NCBI GenBank assembly: GCA_029237695.1
Contig: CM055273.1
Location: 63,105,968-63,169,967 of the forward strand
DNA length: 64,000 nt
Direction: 5' to 3'
DNA from: Conchocele bisecta
Taxonomy: Eukaryota; Mollusca; Bivalvia; Lucinida; Thyasiridae
In this document: in pieces, positions 1 to 8,827 of the stretch
How the letters are laid out: each line of letters begins with the position of its first letter
How positions within the stretch are numbered: the first letter of the stretch is position 1
The notes under the pieces: model-generated
The model's database searches: none
Seen by the model: only the letters and a program-made list of their open reading frames with translations
What the model was told of the DNA's origin: nothing
Position numbers and translations under genes: made by a program

Positions 1-34
1 ATAACTCCCATAAGCCACATTTCTCCAGTCTCGG
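1..34 (+). repeat. End of a family R dispersed repeat
   Basis: The words 'cataagccacatttctcc' and 'agtctcggtcacat' match the conserved end of family R, seen complete at 52133-52373 and 40094-40550. The element runs off the left edge. It overlaps the last codons of the gene 1 reading frame. Confidence 0.6.
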
Positions 35-276
35 TCACATATAATAAACTAACCCTTCTATGGCACGCTCATCATCATCATCGTCGTCGTCGTCGTCGTC
101 GTCGTCGTCCGACGTCAATTGCCTCATATCTGTATTAGAGTCTTCTAGTGCGTCAATGAACGCCAGCAAAAGTTCCTCATCGTGATCGGTGACGTCACTT
201 CCAACGTCACGAGCGTCAATGTAGGATGTTAACAGATCAGACAGGTGTTCGTCATATGTTGGCTTGGCGAAAACAG
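35..276 (-). CDS. Gene 1 exon 2 (acidic domain)
   Basis: The acceptor AG is at 278-277. The exon enters in phase 1, so bases 276-275 finish the split Ala codon. The Asp run is encoded by nine GAC then four GAT codons at 109-71. It is followed by ERAIEGLVYYM and a stop, and this tail lies partly in repeat R. A donor-like GTTAGT after GAAGG (exon end at 54) could bypass the tail. Confidence 0.65.
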
Positions 277-3200
277 CTGAAAATCATAAACAAGGTGCAC
301 GTGGTTACAACAACAAAAACAATGGCTCAAAGTGTTGAAAGCGTGCCCACTCGAAAGTAAGTATTATTTGATATTTACCTTAATATGCAACGTATTTTGA
401 TGAAATATGGCGCAGCAAACGCGTCTTCATGAGGTGCATTTGGTGGTCCCGGGAGTTCGGCACATACTTATGTCGTTTTTGCGAAGAATCGATTTCCGTG
501 TCAGTAGACACGGAAATCGATTCTTCGCAAAACGACAGAGTACCGAGACCACCAAATGCAGCTTAATAAGACGCATTTGATGCGCCATATATTTCATCAA
601 AATCCGTTACATAATAGGGACAAAATAAAAGAATACTTACTTTGAATCGGAGGGCTTCTGGAAGTTCCAGTGCTTGTTGTTGTTGTTGTTGTTGTTATTG
701 TAACCACGTGATCATACACATTGATAGGACACAGTTTTCTCCCAGAAAATAAGATACAATAATGGACGTCTTATAATTTTACATAATTATTATTATTATA
801 TTAACACTCAGAAGATCACTTTTGTATAAATAAAAAATAGTTTCCAATTAACTTAAAAACTAAAACACATTTAATTTAAATATATAACATACACAAACAG
901 AATATTTCCTTAAATTAGACAAGAACGTTGCTCCGGGTAACTGTTCTGATACAGTAATAAGACTACCAAGTGTATGCAACATGTTGGACGCCATGTAGAA
1001 TTTTACGAAATGTTCATGAATGCTAGAATGTCCTTTGTTGCTTATGGATTCAGCACACATTCGAATATGATTACCCACACAAAGTAAACAAACACATTTG
1101 ATGCACAAATGAATGATATAGAACGGCCATACATTGCGTTAGACTGGAAATTAGGTGAACATATCGATGGTCTAGTAACACAAGGTCGTAAGTGCTATGC
1201 TAAAGCATAGCACTTACGACCTTATGTTACTAGACCATCGATATAACATCACAAGCAAATGCACACACTAATTAATACATACATTTATGTACATAGTTAC
1301 ATGTGTATATAGTTTGTATAAGACCATTTGAAAAAAAACATTGTGTATTCACCTTGTACGGGCGGGTAGTATATTCTTTATTGATAGCTTTACGAATTTA
1401 ACACCAACACACTATAATTACATAATCTGAATCGTATGAAAATCGTGTCAGAAGTTTATATTTTTCCTGTTTCTACCAGATTTTTACTTGTCAGTGAGGC
1501 GTCAAATCGTCGCATTCCTTAGACTGGCTTGTTAATTCCGTTGATAACTACATATTTATGCTTCTTCGTTGACCTCGATAAAAGACATGAAGGTGTAGTC
1601 TTCATTACGATGTAGTTTGGGCGATTTCTTGGCGATTTGAAAATATCACTCTTTTTTCTCTGAATGGAGATTATCAGGCACCCACCTTGCGGAAATTGTT
1701 CTCATTTTCAAACGCTTTATTGAAATTGTATAAAATATGATTGAGATTTATCCCGTCAACACAGTGCGTATGTGCCGTGAAACACGGTGCCGTGAAACAT
1801 TTTTGATATCCTGTCAATACGATTTGGAGAGGAGGCTGGGGTTATTTTTTTTGCCTTTTAAAGCTATTTGTAATGTTGACGGGATAAATAGAATAGTAGG
1901 TTAGTTATCTGCGTCTGTAATTGAAATCAGAAGTTCCCATATTTCATAGTGTTAACCCTTTCACCCCTAAGTAACTGGAATGGATTTGACATGTTAATTT
2001 TGCAACCAATCCAATTGTCACAAAATAATTTTCAGACTAGTCCATTTATGAAAAGGGGGTGTTTTTTGTTTTCAAAATTATGAACATTACTTTCGAAAAG
2101 TGCAGATCCTGATGAGACGGCTAGTTACGAGCCGGCTCATCTGGATCTGCACTGTTTGCATACACCGATACAGCGGGCTTTCGCGTTCAAAGGGTTAAAG
2201 TAGCACTGGCTTCCTACAAACGCACTGTCGCATATGGCGCATTTCTGAGTTTGTTTTCCTTCTTATTTCTTCTACTTAAATATACCGCATTTGCTTTTTT
2301 CGTTAGTGATTCTGACCGCGGTGCCAGACATGACGTTATAAATGATGACGTAATTATGACGTCATGTACCGTAAATGCGAATAACATTAATGAATGCAAG
2401 TGCAAAATTGTATTCAAGTTGGATGAGTTGGAAAGATAATGGTTAAGTGACACTACTTATTGACTCACCCTCGTATTCTTGTCCACACAACGAATCAAGG
2501 TATCATTGTCACATCGTAACCAAGTTCTGTACTGTGTACATAGTAAATACATGGTTAGTGCCGTCGAATATAAAATATATTCGGTTGAGCCTTAGACAGC
2601 ATTATTGGGGCGAGCTTTAGCGAGCCCCGATAAAGTTGTCGTGGCCAAACCGAATATATTTTATATTTCGACGGCACTAATCATGTATTTAATTTATACC
2701 GTATACCAAACTTAATCGTTTGAACGTACGTCATGTGTTAACGTCATTCCCTCGCTATATGTCACAAATCTAGCGACGTCATTCAAAGCGGCGTCCACCG
2801 CTAGGTAGATTCGGAATTGTATCTGATTAAATCTCCGATTTATTTACGATGAGCTTCAATATTGGCTGGTTTTAGACTACACAGTTGTCATAATAAGCAA
2901 TACAATCATAATGGACATATCCATGTCATTGGTTACGTCGCATATACTGTAAAAATGGACAAAATTCAACAGAACAGACAGCGATTTCGATTTTGCTGTT
3001 GAGACTGACCAATCAGAGGCCGCGATTAGGGGTCAAAGGTGAAACAATAAAGGCAAAAACGGCACTTCATGTATATTAGGCTACTTCAGGTGTATTATGT
3101 TACTTCAGATATAAACAGCATTTATTAATTATGCTACATGGAGCAATGGTTGCGGTATAAACATGTTTATCATGACAAGAACACATTTTGATGCGTTACA

Positions 3201-3573
3201 TTCCCGTGGGGGGGGGGGCATTTTTATTTTCGCGTTATGTATCCTTGTCTTTGCTATAACTAAAGTTTCACTCAACGGATCTTAACCAAATTTAGAATAC
3301 ATGTTTATCATGGCCAGAGGAAGAGCCCAATTGATTTGATCACTTTTCCAGTGAGTTATCCTCTTGTTTACTAGCTATGCCTCGACTGGCGTATATTGTG
3401 ACATTCGACGCTCTTGTTGTTTTTTTAAATAAAAATACAAAATCTGTAGAGAGTATTTTAAACTAGTTATGTTGACATGAACGACCCCGATAATCACATT
3501 GTATTGATATATGAAAACACTTACCCAAGCACGTGCAAACTGCAAGCAGAAAGATAACCGTGAGCACGTTCAT
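35..3573 (-). CDS. Gene 1: two-exon small secreted acidic protein (poly-Asp)
   Basis: Exon 1 (3573-3525) encodes MNVLTVIFLLAVCTCL plus one base, then a consensus GTAAGT donor at 3524. Exon 2 (276-35) follows a TCAG acceptor. Its first two bases complete an Ala codon and the frame stays open for 79 residues to a TGA at 37-35, giving 96 residues. The N-terminus is a textbook signal peptide; VFA|KP at residue 20/21 is the likely cleavage site. The predicted mature chain is about 76 residues, has no cysteine, and holds about 29 Asp/Glu including 13 Asp in a row, against 4 Lys/Arg. Two copies of a short motif (LLTSYIDA and LLLAFIDA) suggest internal duplication. I do not recognise the family. Secreted poly-Asp proteins occur in molluscan shell matrix and calcium binding, but that role is inference. 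The 3.2-kb intron holds only repeats. An alternative donor at 53-48 means the gene could continue beyond the window. Confidence 0.7.
298..710. repeat. 413-bp foldback element in gene 1 intron
   Basis: The element begins and ends with CACGTGGTTACAA and its reverse complement, and folds back around about 504 (cgtgtcagtagacacg). Arms are imperfect. Both arms carry a GTAAGTATT donor-like word pointing inwards, and (TTG)n/(CAA)n runs lie near the tips. Confidence 0.85.
711..1160. other. AT-rich intron sequence, nothing recognised
   Basis: This is part of the gene 1 intron. It holds a short TTA run near 785-800 and no exon-like sequence with splice sites. Confidence 0.5.
1161..1244. repeat. 84-bp hairpin
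   Basis: ATATCGATGGTCTAGTAACA and its reverse complement flank a four-base loop (taaa). The arms are nearly perfect over 40 bp. Confidence 0.85.
1245..1747. other. AT-rich intron sequence, nothing recognised
   Basis: Gene 1 intron. No coding exon or repeat seen elsewhere in the window could be identified. Confidence 0.4.
1748..1905 (+). repeat. Family A MITE, left arm only
   Basis: This matches the left arm of the complete palindromic copy at 41605-41981: TTATCCCGTCAACACAG at the start and TGTTGACGGGATAAATAGAA at the end. The central hairpin and right arm are missing. Confidence 0.75.
1952..2197 (+). mobile_element. Family B piggyBac-like MITE
   Basis: The 246-bp element is bounded by TTAACCCTTT and AAAGGGTTAA. 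TTAA target sites followed by CCCTTT ends are the hallmark of piggyBac-type elements. An internal hairpin around 'gagccggctcatctggatctg' is shared by copies at 20592, 36953, 37194, 46738 and 47590. It has no coding capacity. Confidence 0.8.
2198..2544. other. Unassigned intron sequence
   Basis: An open frame on the minus strand near 2530-2465 (WLRCDNDTLIRCVDKNT) precedes a GTGAGT. Its splice phase does not fit gene 1, so it is not annotated. Confidence 0.35.
2545..2690. repeat. 146-bp foldback element
   Basis: The arms contain TAGTGCCGTCGAATATAAAA and its near-exact reverse complement. The loop lies around 'ggggcgagctttagcgagcc', which is itself a small inverted repeat. Confidence 0.85.
2691..3524. 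other. Unassigned part of gene 1 intron
   Basis: It holds a G run (about 3206-3218) and AT-rich sequence. No exon was recognised. Confidence 0.4.
3525..3573 (-). CDS. Gene 1 exon 1 (start codon and signal peptide)
   Basis: The ATG at 3573-3571 is followed by 16 codons of a hydrophobic signal peptide and a strong GTAAGT donor. The exon ends in phase 1, which matches exon 2. The first ATG below the TATA box is used. The 5' UTR would be about 30 nt. Confidence 0.7.
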
Positions 3574-3599
3574 AATTTAACAGCTATATTTATAACAGC

Positions 3600-3640
3600 A
3601 TGCACTGAAAACAAAGTACCCACTGGGTATTATATATATG
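3600..3640 (-). promoter_or_regulatory. Core promoter of gene 1 (TATA box)
   Basis: On the minus strand TATATATAA (3639-3628) lies about 60 nt before the gene 1 ATG. Transcription would therefore start near 3600, leaving a short 5' UTR. The spacing fits a TATA-driven secretory gene. No start site can be proven from sequence. Confidence 0.5.
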
Positions 3641-3917
3641 ACGGCCTCTCGGTCGGATGATTATGAATTCAATAATATCGATACAAATCAGGATACTTAT
3701 CCCATTAGGAGGGTGTATCAATTACGCCTGGAACCAAATTACATCCTATTGTACATTGTTTACACACATTAAATGACATTGTATGTATCAATTGTTAAAC
3801 TGACCAAATATGACCAATACAGAGAGGTCCGGGTGTATGGGGATGTGGGCGGAGGGTAATTCCGCAACAGAGTAACTCATTCGAAAACCGATTCGTTCCC
3901 GATTCGTAGAATTAAAA
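3641..3917. other. Upstream flank of gene 1
   Basis: AT-rich sequence upstream of the gene 1 promoter. I see no further conserved element. Confidence 0.4.
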
Positions 3918-4131
3918 TACAGTGGAACCTCTCTAAGCACCTGTGATTTTATTTTTGATGAGTTTCTTGGTCATTTATCTCAGGTGATAATGTCTGTTCG
4001 TGATCGCATAGCATACGACTCTGGCTCAGAATGATCAAATGCCTGATTTACAGTGAGATCTCTCTAAGCCGGACTCCCTGGGGACCTCCCAGGGTGTCCG
4101 GTTTAGAGAGGTTTCACTGTATATATTAAAT
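3918..4131 (+). mobile_element. Family E pogo-like MITE
   Basis: TA dinucleotides flank an element starting CAGTGGAACCTCTCTAA and ending with the inverse, AGAGAGGTTTCACTG. The right end carries a hairpin (GGGGACCTCCCAGGGTGTCC). TA target sites and CAGT ends are typical of Tc1/mariner-pogo elements. Other copies are at 42159, 44703, 52912 and 62230. Confidence 0.8.
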
Positions 4132-4499
4132 GTGTGAATTCAAGAGTGGGACCAACAAATACCGCGTCTACAGGTTTAACCACACTAAATCATCAGATAT
4201 GCATGAGTGGTGTAGTCAAAATTATTGCGTTAAAAACAATAAGTCAGATTTGATATGCCATAGACACTCCTTGCTTGCAGAAACCAGTCAATTGATGCAC
4301 TAATATACTTCACAGGCATGTTAATGTATCATTTACATCAGTTTCAAGCGTATGCTTTGGGATTATTTTGTAAGTCGGATCATGTTTGTCATGTAAGGCG
4401 GTTTCAATTCCAGCCGCTGACTTGTTGCGCCACCATCAGGGTGATAACAGGAGATTGAATTTATCTTTCTTCATAATAATTAAACCTATATTTTAATTA
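4132..4499. other. Unassigned AT-rich sequence
   Basis: No coding exon and no repeat shared with the rest of the window was recognised. Confidence 0.4.
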
Positions 4500-4800
4500 G
4501 TGAATATCCAGAGCAGAATGGCTGCAGGTTTTGGGGAAATCGACCCCACAACATCCACACAAAATATGAAAGTAGCAGAGAATAGCAAAATGTGTGGTCA
4601 TTGGTTAGTTTATATAGGAAAATTATTTGGCGGTGGTGGATCTACATACAACTTTGCTCTTTCATTTCCAATCGGGGCACGCAAGCCAATTGCGATTTGA
4701 TATGTTGATTCGAGTATGTATGTAATGGCGGGAATTAGCTCCCCAACACCATCCATACCCAGATGTAGTTGCCCATATAGAGGCGGAACCATTGGTTATT
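4500..4800 (+). repeat. Family P dispersed repeat
   Basis: The stretch around 'gaaagtagcagagaatagca' recurs in reverse complement at 27400-27530 and in shortened form at 28300-28390. The open frames here follow the repeat and are not conserved. Confidence 0.6.
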
Positions 4801-4846
4801 CAAACATATTGAGCAAGAAGAGCTGACATAATCCGGTACAAGCCCT

Positions 4847-4847
<1 letters not shown>

Positions 4848-4880
<33 letters not shown>
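4848..4880 (+). repeat. Poly(C) tract, 33 bases
   Basis: An uninterrupted run of 33 C. The length is likely polymorphic or prone to sequencing error. Confidence 0.9.
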
Positions 4881-5140
4881 TGTCGCGAAGGTTCTCCGTT
4901 GGTGTACTTGTTTGACCGCGGCTGCACAAAATTATATTAAAATAATCGCATATTGCGACGCTTTGGCCAATATCTAATTAATTAATTATTAAATGTTCAG
5001 CGCTATATTTAGAACTGATTTTACGCCGTGTTGTTCTCAGTTCACCGGACGCAAAGCATATTACCGCCCACACACACGCACACTTCGTGCCACACCGTCA
5101 ATCATATACTAGACTAGCATAGTGATTTGAAATCACTTTT

Positions 5141-5290
5141 AGGGGTGGAGCTTCGCGACTGGGCCGGGTGAGCAATACGTAAGTTATAGTTCACATATTG
5201 AATTTGTACTAAACTAATTTCTTGCTAGCGAGCGCTTGCTCGAAATTACTTTATTACAAATGCAATATGTGAACTATAACGATTACATGT
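5141..5290. repeat. Family F foldback element
   Basis: TTATAGTTCACATATTGAA and its reverse complement form the arms around 'gctagcgagcgcttgctcg'. A related copy lies at 25013-25135 inside gene 2 intron 1, sharing the GAGCTTCGCGAC outer end. Confidence 0.7.
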
Positions 5291-5418
5291 ATATCAATTC
5301 CGTCAATTGAACCAGCGGTACAAGCATTACGTCATCATGACAATGGTGGTGTAGGTAGATACAGTTCATATGTACATATACTGATGTCGGTGCTGACTTG
5401 AGTGCGTGTTGTGTAACT

Positions 5419-5766
5419 TATAATTCCAGCACAAAAGTATTTACACAATTCCCTAATATTTGATTGGCCCGTAGCAAGTCTCTGTCCAAAATTTATATCC
5501 CAGTAAACTCCCATGCCGAAATACTTTCCGTAACCGTGAGGCGCAGCTTAAGAAAACGGAAAATAAACACATTTTCTTGATGAATTTGTTTCAAATGCTG
5601 GAAATATAAGGAATGAATGGCCTTTTTGTTGAATTTATCGGGGATATAAACTTGGAAAAGTCGCGGCCATACTGGACGAGGCCTTCCGGCCTTCGTCCAG
5701 TATTCCCGCGACTTTTCCAAGTTTATACCCCGAAAATTCCACAAAAAGGCCATTCATTCCTATAAT
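5419..5766 (+). mobile_element. Family G composite MITE (modules G1+G2)
   Basis: G1 (about 215 bp) starts TATAATTCCAGCAC and ends with the inverse, TGCTGGAAATATA. G2 is a hairpin of about 155 bp with arms AGGAATGAATGGCCTTTTTG and its complement around GGCCTTCCGGCC. Other composite copies are at 6036, 8453, 23692, 47257 and 60935. Frames reading FVEFIGDINLEKSREYW are translations of G2. Confidence 0.9.
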
Positions 5767-6035
5767 AAAACAACTGTTGGTGTGTTCAAATGTAGATGTA
5801 ATGAACACGTCTGCTTGTTTGAATCAGCGTGGGTGTTTCGCTAGCTGAATGGCCAGCAGTGAACACGCAGATCAGACCACGTGGTCCTAGACGCACTGAT
5901 CTCATATGCACGTATTAGGTTATAGCATTCCGTCACAGCAGGACGTCCGTTTTTTACGAATGACACGTGCGTACTTCAGATACCGGAACCGGATGTAGTT
6001 ATATCTATTTGGGATCTATGTCAGCATACGCAGCA

Positions 6036-6441
6036 ATAATTCCAGCACAAAAATATTTACACAATTCCCTAACATTTGATTGGCCCGTAGCAAGTCTCTG
6101 TCCAAAATTTATATCCCAGTAAACTCCCACGCCGAACTACTTTCCGTTAAAATAATTCTTAAGAAAACGGAAAATAAACACATTTTATTGATGAATTTAT
6201 TTCAAATGCTGGAATTATAAGGAATTAATGGCCTTTTTGTGGAATTTATGGGGGGATATAAACTTGGAAAAGTCGCGGGAATACTGGACGAGGCCTTAAA
6301 AAATTACAATTTGTTCGAAAAACTAATTTATTTTTTTTTTTTTTCGAAAATTGTAATTTTTTATCGCTTCGTCCAGTATTCCCGCGACTTTTCCAAGTTT
6401 ATACCCGATAAATTCCACAAAAAAGCCATTCATTCCAATAA
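6036..6441 (+). mobile_element. Family G composite MITE with loop insertion
   Basis: Same G1+G2 structure as 5419-5766. The hairpin loop is replaced by an AT-rich inverted repeat (aaaaaattacaattt ... aaattgtaatttttt). The same insertion is present in the copy at 60935-61375. Confidence 0.9.
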
Positions 6442-6551
6442 TGATATACGCATAGCTGCCAGAGGCAACCATCTTTAGAGGTACTCTTCATATCGTGAGG
6501 TCGAATTTAGAGGTCGCAATTGTACTCAGACGTATATATCGGCCAAACAAC

Positions 6552-6833
6552 TTACCGCCTGCGTAAATATTTCCCTGATTATCAACTTTTCGAACATATA
6601 TTGGCAATCAATGCAAACAAGCAATCAAGCAATTGTATTGGCTGAGCCTGAGCTGTAGCACAGCTTTAGCTCCGCCAACCAATATGCTTTATTCCAACCA
6701 CAATGTTCAATTATCTTTATAACAAACGTTTCGAACATTTTGCTGAGCCTGAGCGGTAGCACAGCACAGACTCCGTCAACCAAAATGCTTGATTCCAAGC
6801 ACAATAGTCAAGTATCTTTAACGCAGGCGGTAA
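6552..6833 (+). mobile_element. Family H MITE with internal duplication
   Basis: The terminal inverted repeat TTACCGCCTGCGT pairs with ACGCAGGCGGTAA. Inside, two diverged copies of a unit of about 100 bp (tgctgagcctgagc.gtagcacagc) lie in tandem. Confidence 0.75.
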
Positions 6834-6880
6834 TGTATTCCGTAATACCTGCAAAACGGAATGGGTGTGGTCTTACAAAG

Positions 6881-7200
6881 AGCACCCAGTATCGTGGATA
6901 TAGAGAATAGTAGGTTAGTGCTGTGAATGGGAAAAAATGAATGGGATATTCCATCGTACATTTTGAATAGCGGGAAATAATACACGAGTGTGCGTCGACT
7001 TCCGCGTAAGCAACCGCCAACGGACACCAGTGTATTATTTCCGCTATTCAAAAATGAACGATGGAATATCCAATTTATTATACTTCCACGGCGATACATA
7101 TGCACATGTATGTGACTGTAATGCAAATTAAACATGTTGCATGGTAGCTCGTGGTTTCCAAGAAAACAGGCGCGCAATTACGGCTGTTCTCTTCACGGTG
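6881..7200. repeat. Family A fragment next to a 129-bp palindrome
   Basis: 6890-6943 matches the family A arm (agaatagtaggttagtgc). 6944-7072 folds back with GGATATTCCATCGT and its complement as arms. The palindrome and the following 'gctgttctcttcacgg' recur in degraded form at 61500-61740. Confidence 0.7.
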
Positions 7201-7266
7201 CATTATTTGTAAGGAGCTGATTACGAGCTTTCTCTCACAGCGAAACCCGTGCAAATAATTTGCAAG

Positions 7267-7366
7267 AGTGTAATAAATGTACAGATCTTTAAATTTAAAA
7301 TTTCTCCCTCAAAGTGTACTTAGCAAGATAAGTATACTTTGCAATTTTGGTGAAATCGGCTACAAG
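7267..7366 (+). repeat. Family I MITE, right-end fragment
   Basis: It matches the right end of family I (tctccctcaaagt ... tttggtgaaatcggctac). The complete copy at 24195-24501 is the reference. Confidence 0.75.
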
Positions 7367-7527
7367 TGTGTATGTCAACGACAGCTAATTCTCGTCAAGA
7401 AGATCCGTATCGTATGGGTATGGTTGACACGTTGTTCACCGAGTTTGCCTACTTTTCCGCCTATTAATAAGGAAACAATTATAGCACATGTATAAAACAA
7501 ACTAATGTGGTTTGCAACATATTTCAG

Positions 7528-7678
7528 GTTGGATAAACCAGACGATGATAATGAAGATAGCATGCTGGATGTGAAAATAACAACTCGATCACGATCTGGA
7601 AAAAACGGGCTTATTTCATCGGGACGAGTTTACAGCATGGTCAACTGTAACTGCACGTTTTCCATTTTAAACAATTAA
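7528..7678 (+). CDS. Candidate orphan terminal exon, unknown protein
   Basis: A clean acceptor (caacatatttcag) at 7526-7527 is followed by a frame open for 49 residues to a TAA at 7676. It starts LDKPDDDNEDSMLDVKITT and ends VNCNCTFSILNN. Composition is acidic then basic and does not look like the repeat translations around it. No upstream exon with a matching donor was found and I do not recognise the protein. A random open frame of this length is possible. Confidence 0.3.
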
Positions 7679-7765
7679 AAACAAGCTACAGACTCAATAG
7701 CAGATTCACAACAAGTTAATCTCAGGTCAGGTATAGCTGCAAATGTTGTCTGGTGCTAATTATCC

Positions 7766-7848
7766 AGGGGCGAGCCCCATGTAGTGGCGCGAGTACGCTA
7801 GGGGGTACCCCCCTAGCGTACTTGCGCCACTACATGGGGCTCGCCCCT
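7766..7848. repeat. 83-bp near-perfect hairpin
   Basis: AGGGGCGAGCCCCATGTAGT pairs with its complement at the other end. The centre is GGGGGTACCCCC. Confidence 0.9.
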
Positions 7849-8183
7849 ATACTTGTAGTCTTGATTGCGTTAGTAACCATTTTGTTTTGGTCACACCAAT
7901 TCTCAATAGCACTAAGTCTTATATCTGCTTGTAGATTAGTTTAAACAACATTTATTTCAAATAATATAAATGTATATATATGCATCAAAATACATATAAA
8001 GTAACGGTGAATAAGGATTAGAAAACAAGCTCACAGAGCTTATGTGAATTCTTCTCCTTGAGTAAAGCATCAGTAAATGGGAATATGGCAAGAATAAATA
8101 TATTGTATACATATGTAAGTTTTGTTAGATAATTGAAGGTTATCCCAAGCATGCGCTCCGAACCATTGGCATTGAATTCAATG
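7849..8183. other. Unassigned AT-rich sequence
   Basis: No exon or shared repeat recognised. Confidence 0.4.
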
Positions 8184-8447
8184 TTATCCCGTCAACACAG
8201 TGCGTATGTGCCGTGAAACACAGTGCCGTGAAACATTTTTGATATCCAGTCAATACAATTTTTGCATTTTACAGCCATTTGTAGGTGTTGACGGGATAAA
8301 TAGAATAGTAGGTACGTGCCGTGAATGGAAAAAAATATCTGGCGCGGCATGGAAACGGGATGTGCTCGGCACAACCTCGCCCATCCCGTTTCCTCAGCCT
8401 TGCCAGATATTTTTTCCCATTCACGGCACTAACCTAATATTCTCTAT
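8184..8447 (+). repeat. Family A MITE, right arm truncated
   Basis: The left arm and central hairpin (GGAAACGGGATG ... CATCCCGTTTCC) match 41605-41981. The outer right arm is missing, and a family G copy starts immediately after. Confidence 0.85.
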
Positions 8448-8452
8448 GAACT

Positions 8453-8817
8453 GATAATTCCAGCACAAACATATTTACACAATTCCCTAACATTTGATTG
8501 GCCCGTAGCAAGTCTCTGTCCAAAAATTTATATCCCAGTAAACTCCCACGCCTAACTACTTTCCGTAACCATGAGGCGCAGTTAAAATAATTCTTAAGAA
8601 AACGGAAAATAAACACATTTTCTTGATGCATTTATTTCAAATGCTGGAATTATAAGGAATGAACGGCCTTTTTTGTTGAATTTATCGGGGATATAAACTT
8701 GGAAAAGTCGCGGGAATACTGGACGAGGCCTTCCGGCCTTCGTCCAGTATTCCCGCGACTTTTCCAAGTTTATACCCCGATAAATTCCACAAAAAGGCCA
8801 TTCATTCCTATATTATA
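8453..8817 (+). mobile_element. Family G composite MITE
   Basis: Complete G1+G2 copy, directly adjoining the truncated family A copy on its left and the LINE remnant on its right. Confidence 0.9.
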
Positions 8818-8827
8818 ACGATATACG

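Noticed and set aside
2465..2530. Minus-strand exon WLRCDNDTLIRCVDKNT with GTGAGT donor, as a middle exon of gene 1
   Set aside because: Its only open phase is incompatible with the phase-1 junction between the two gene 1 exons, and about 24 open codons are expected by chance.
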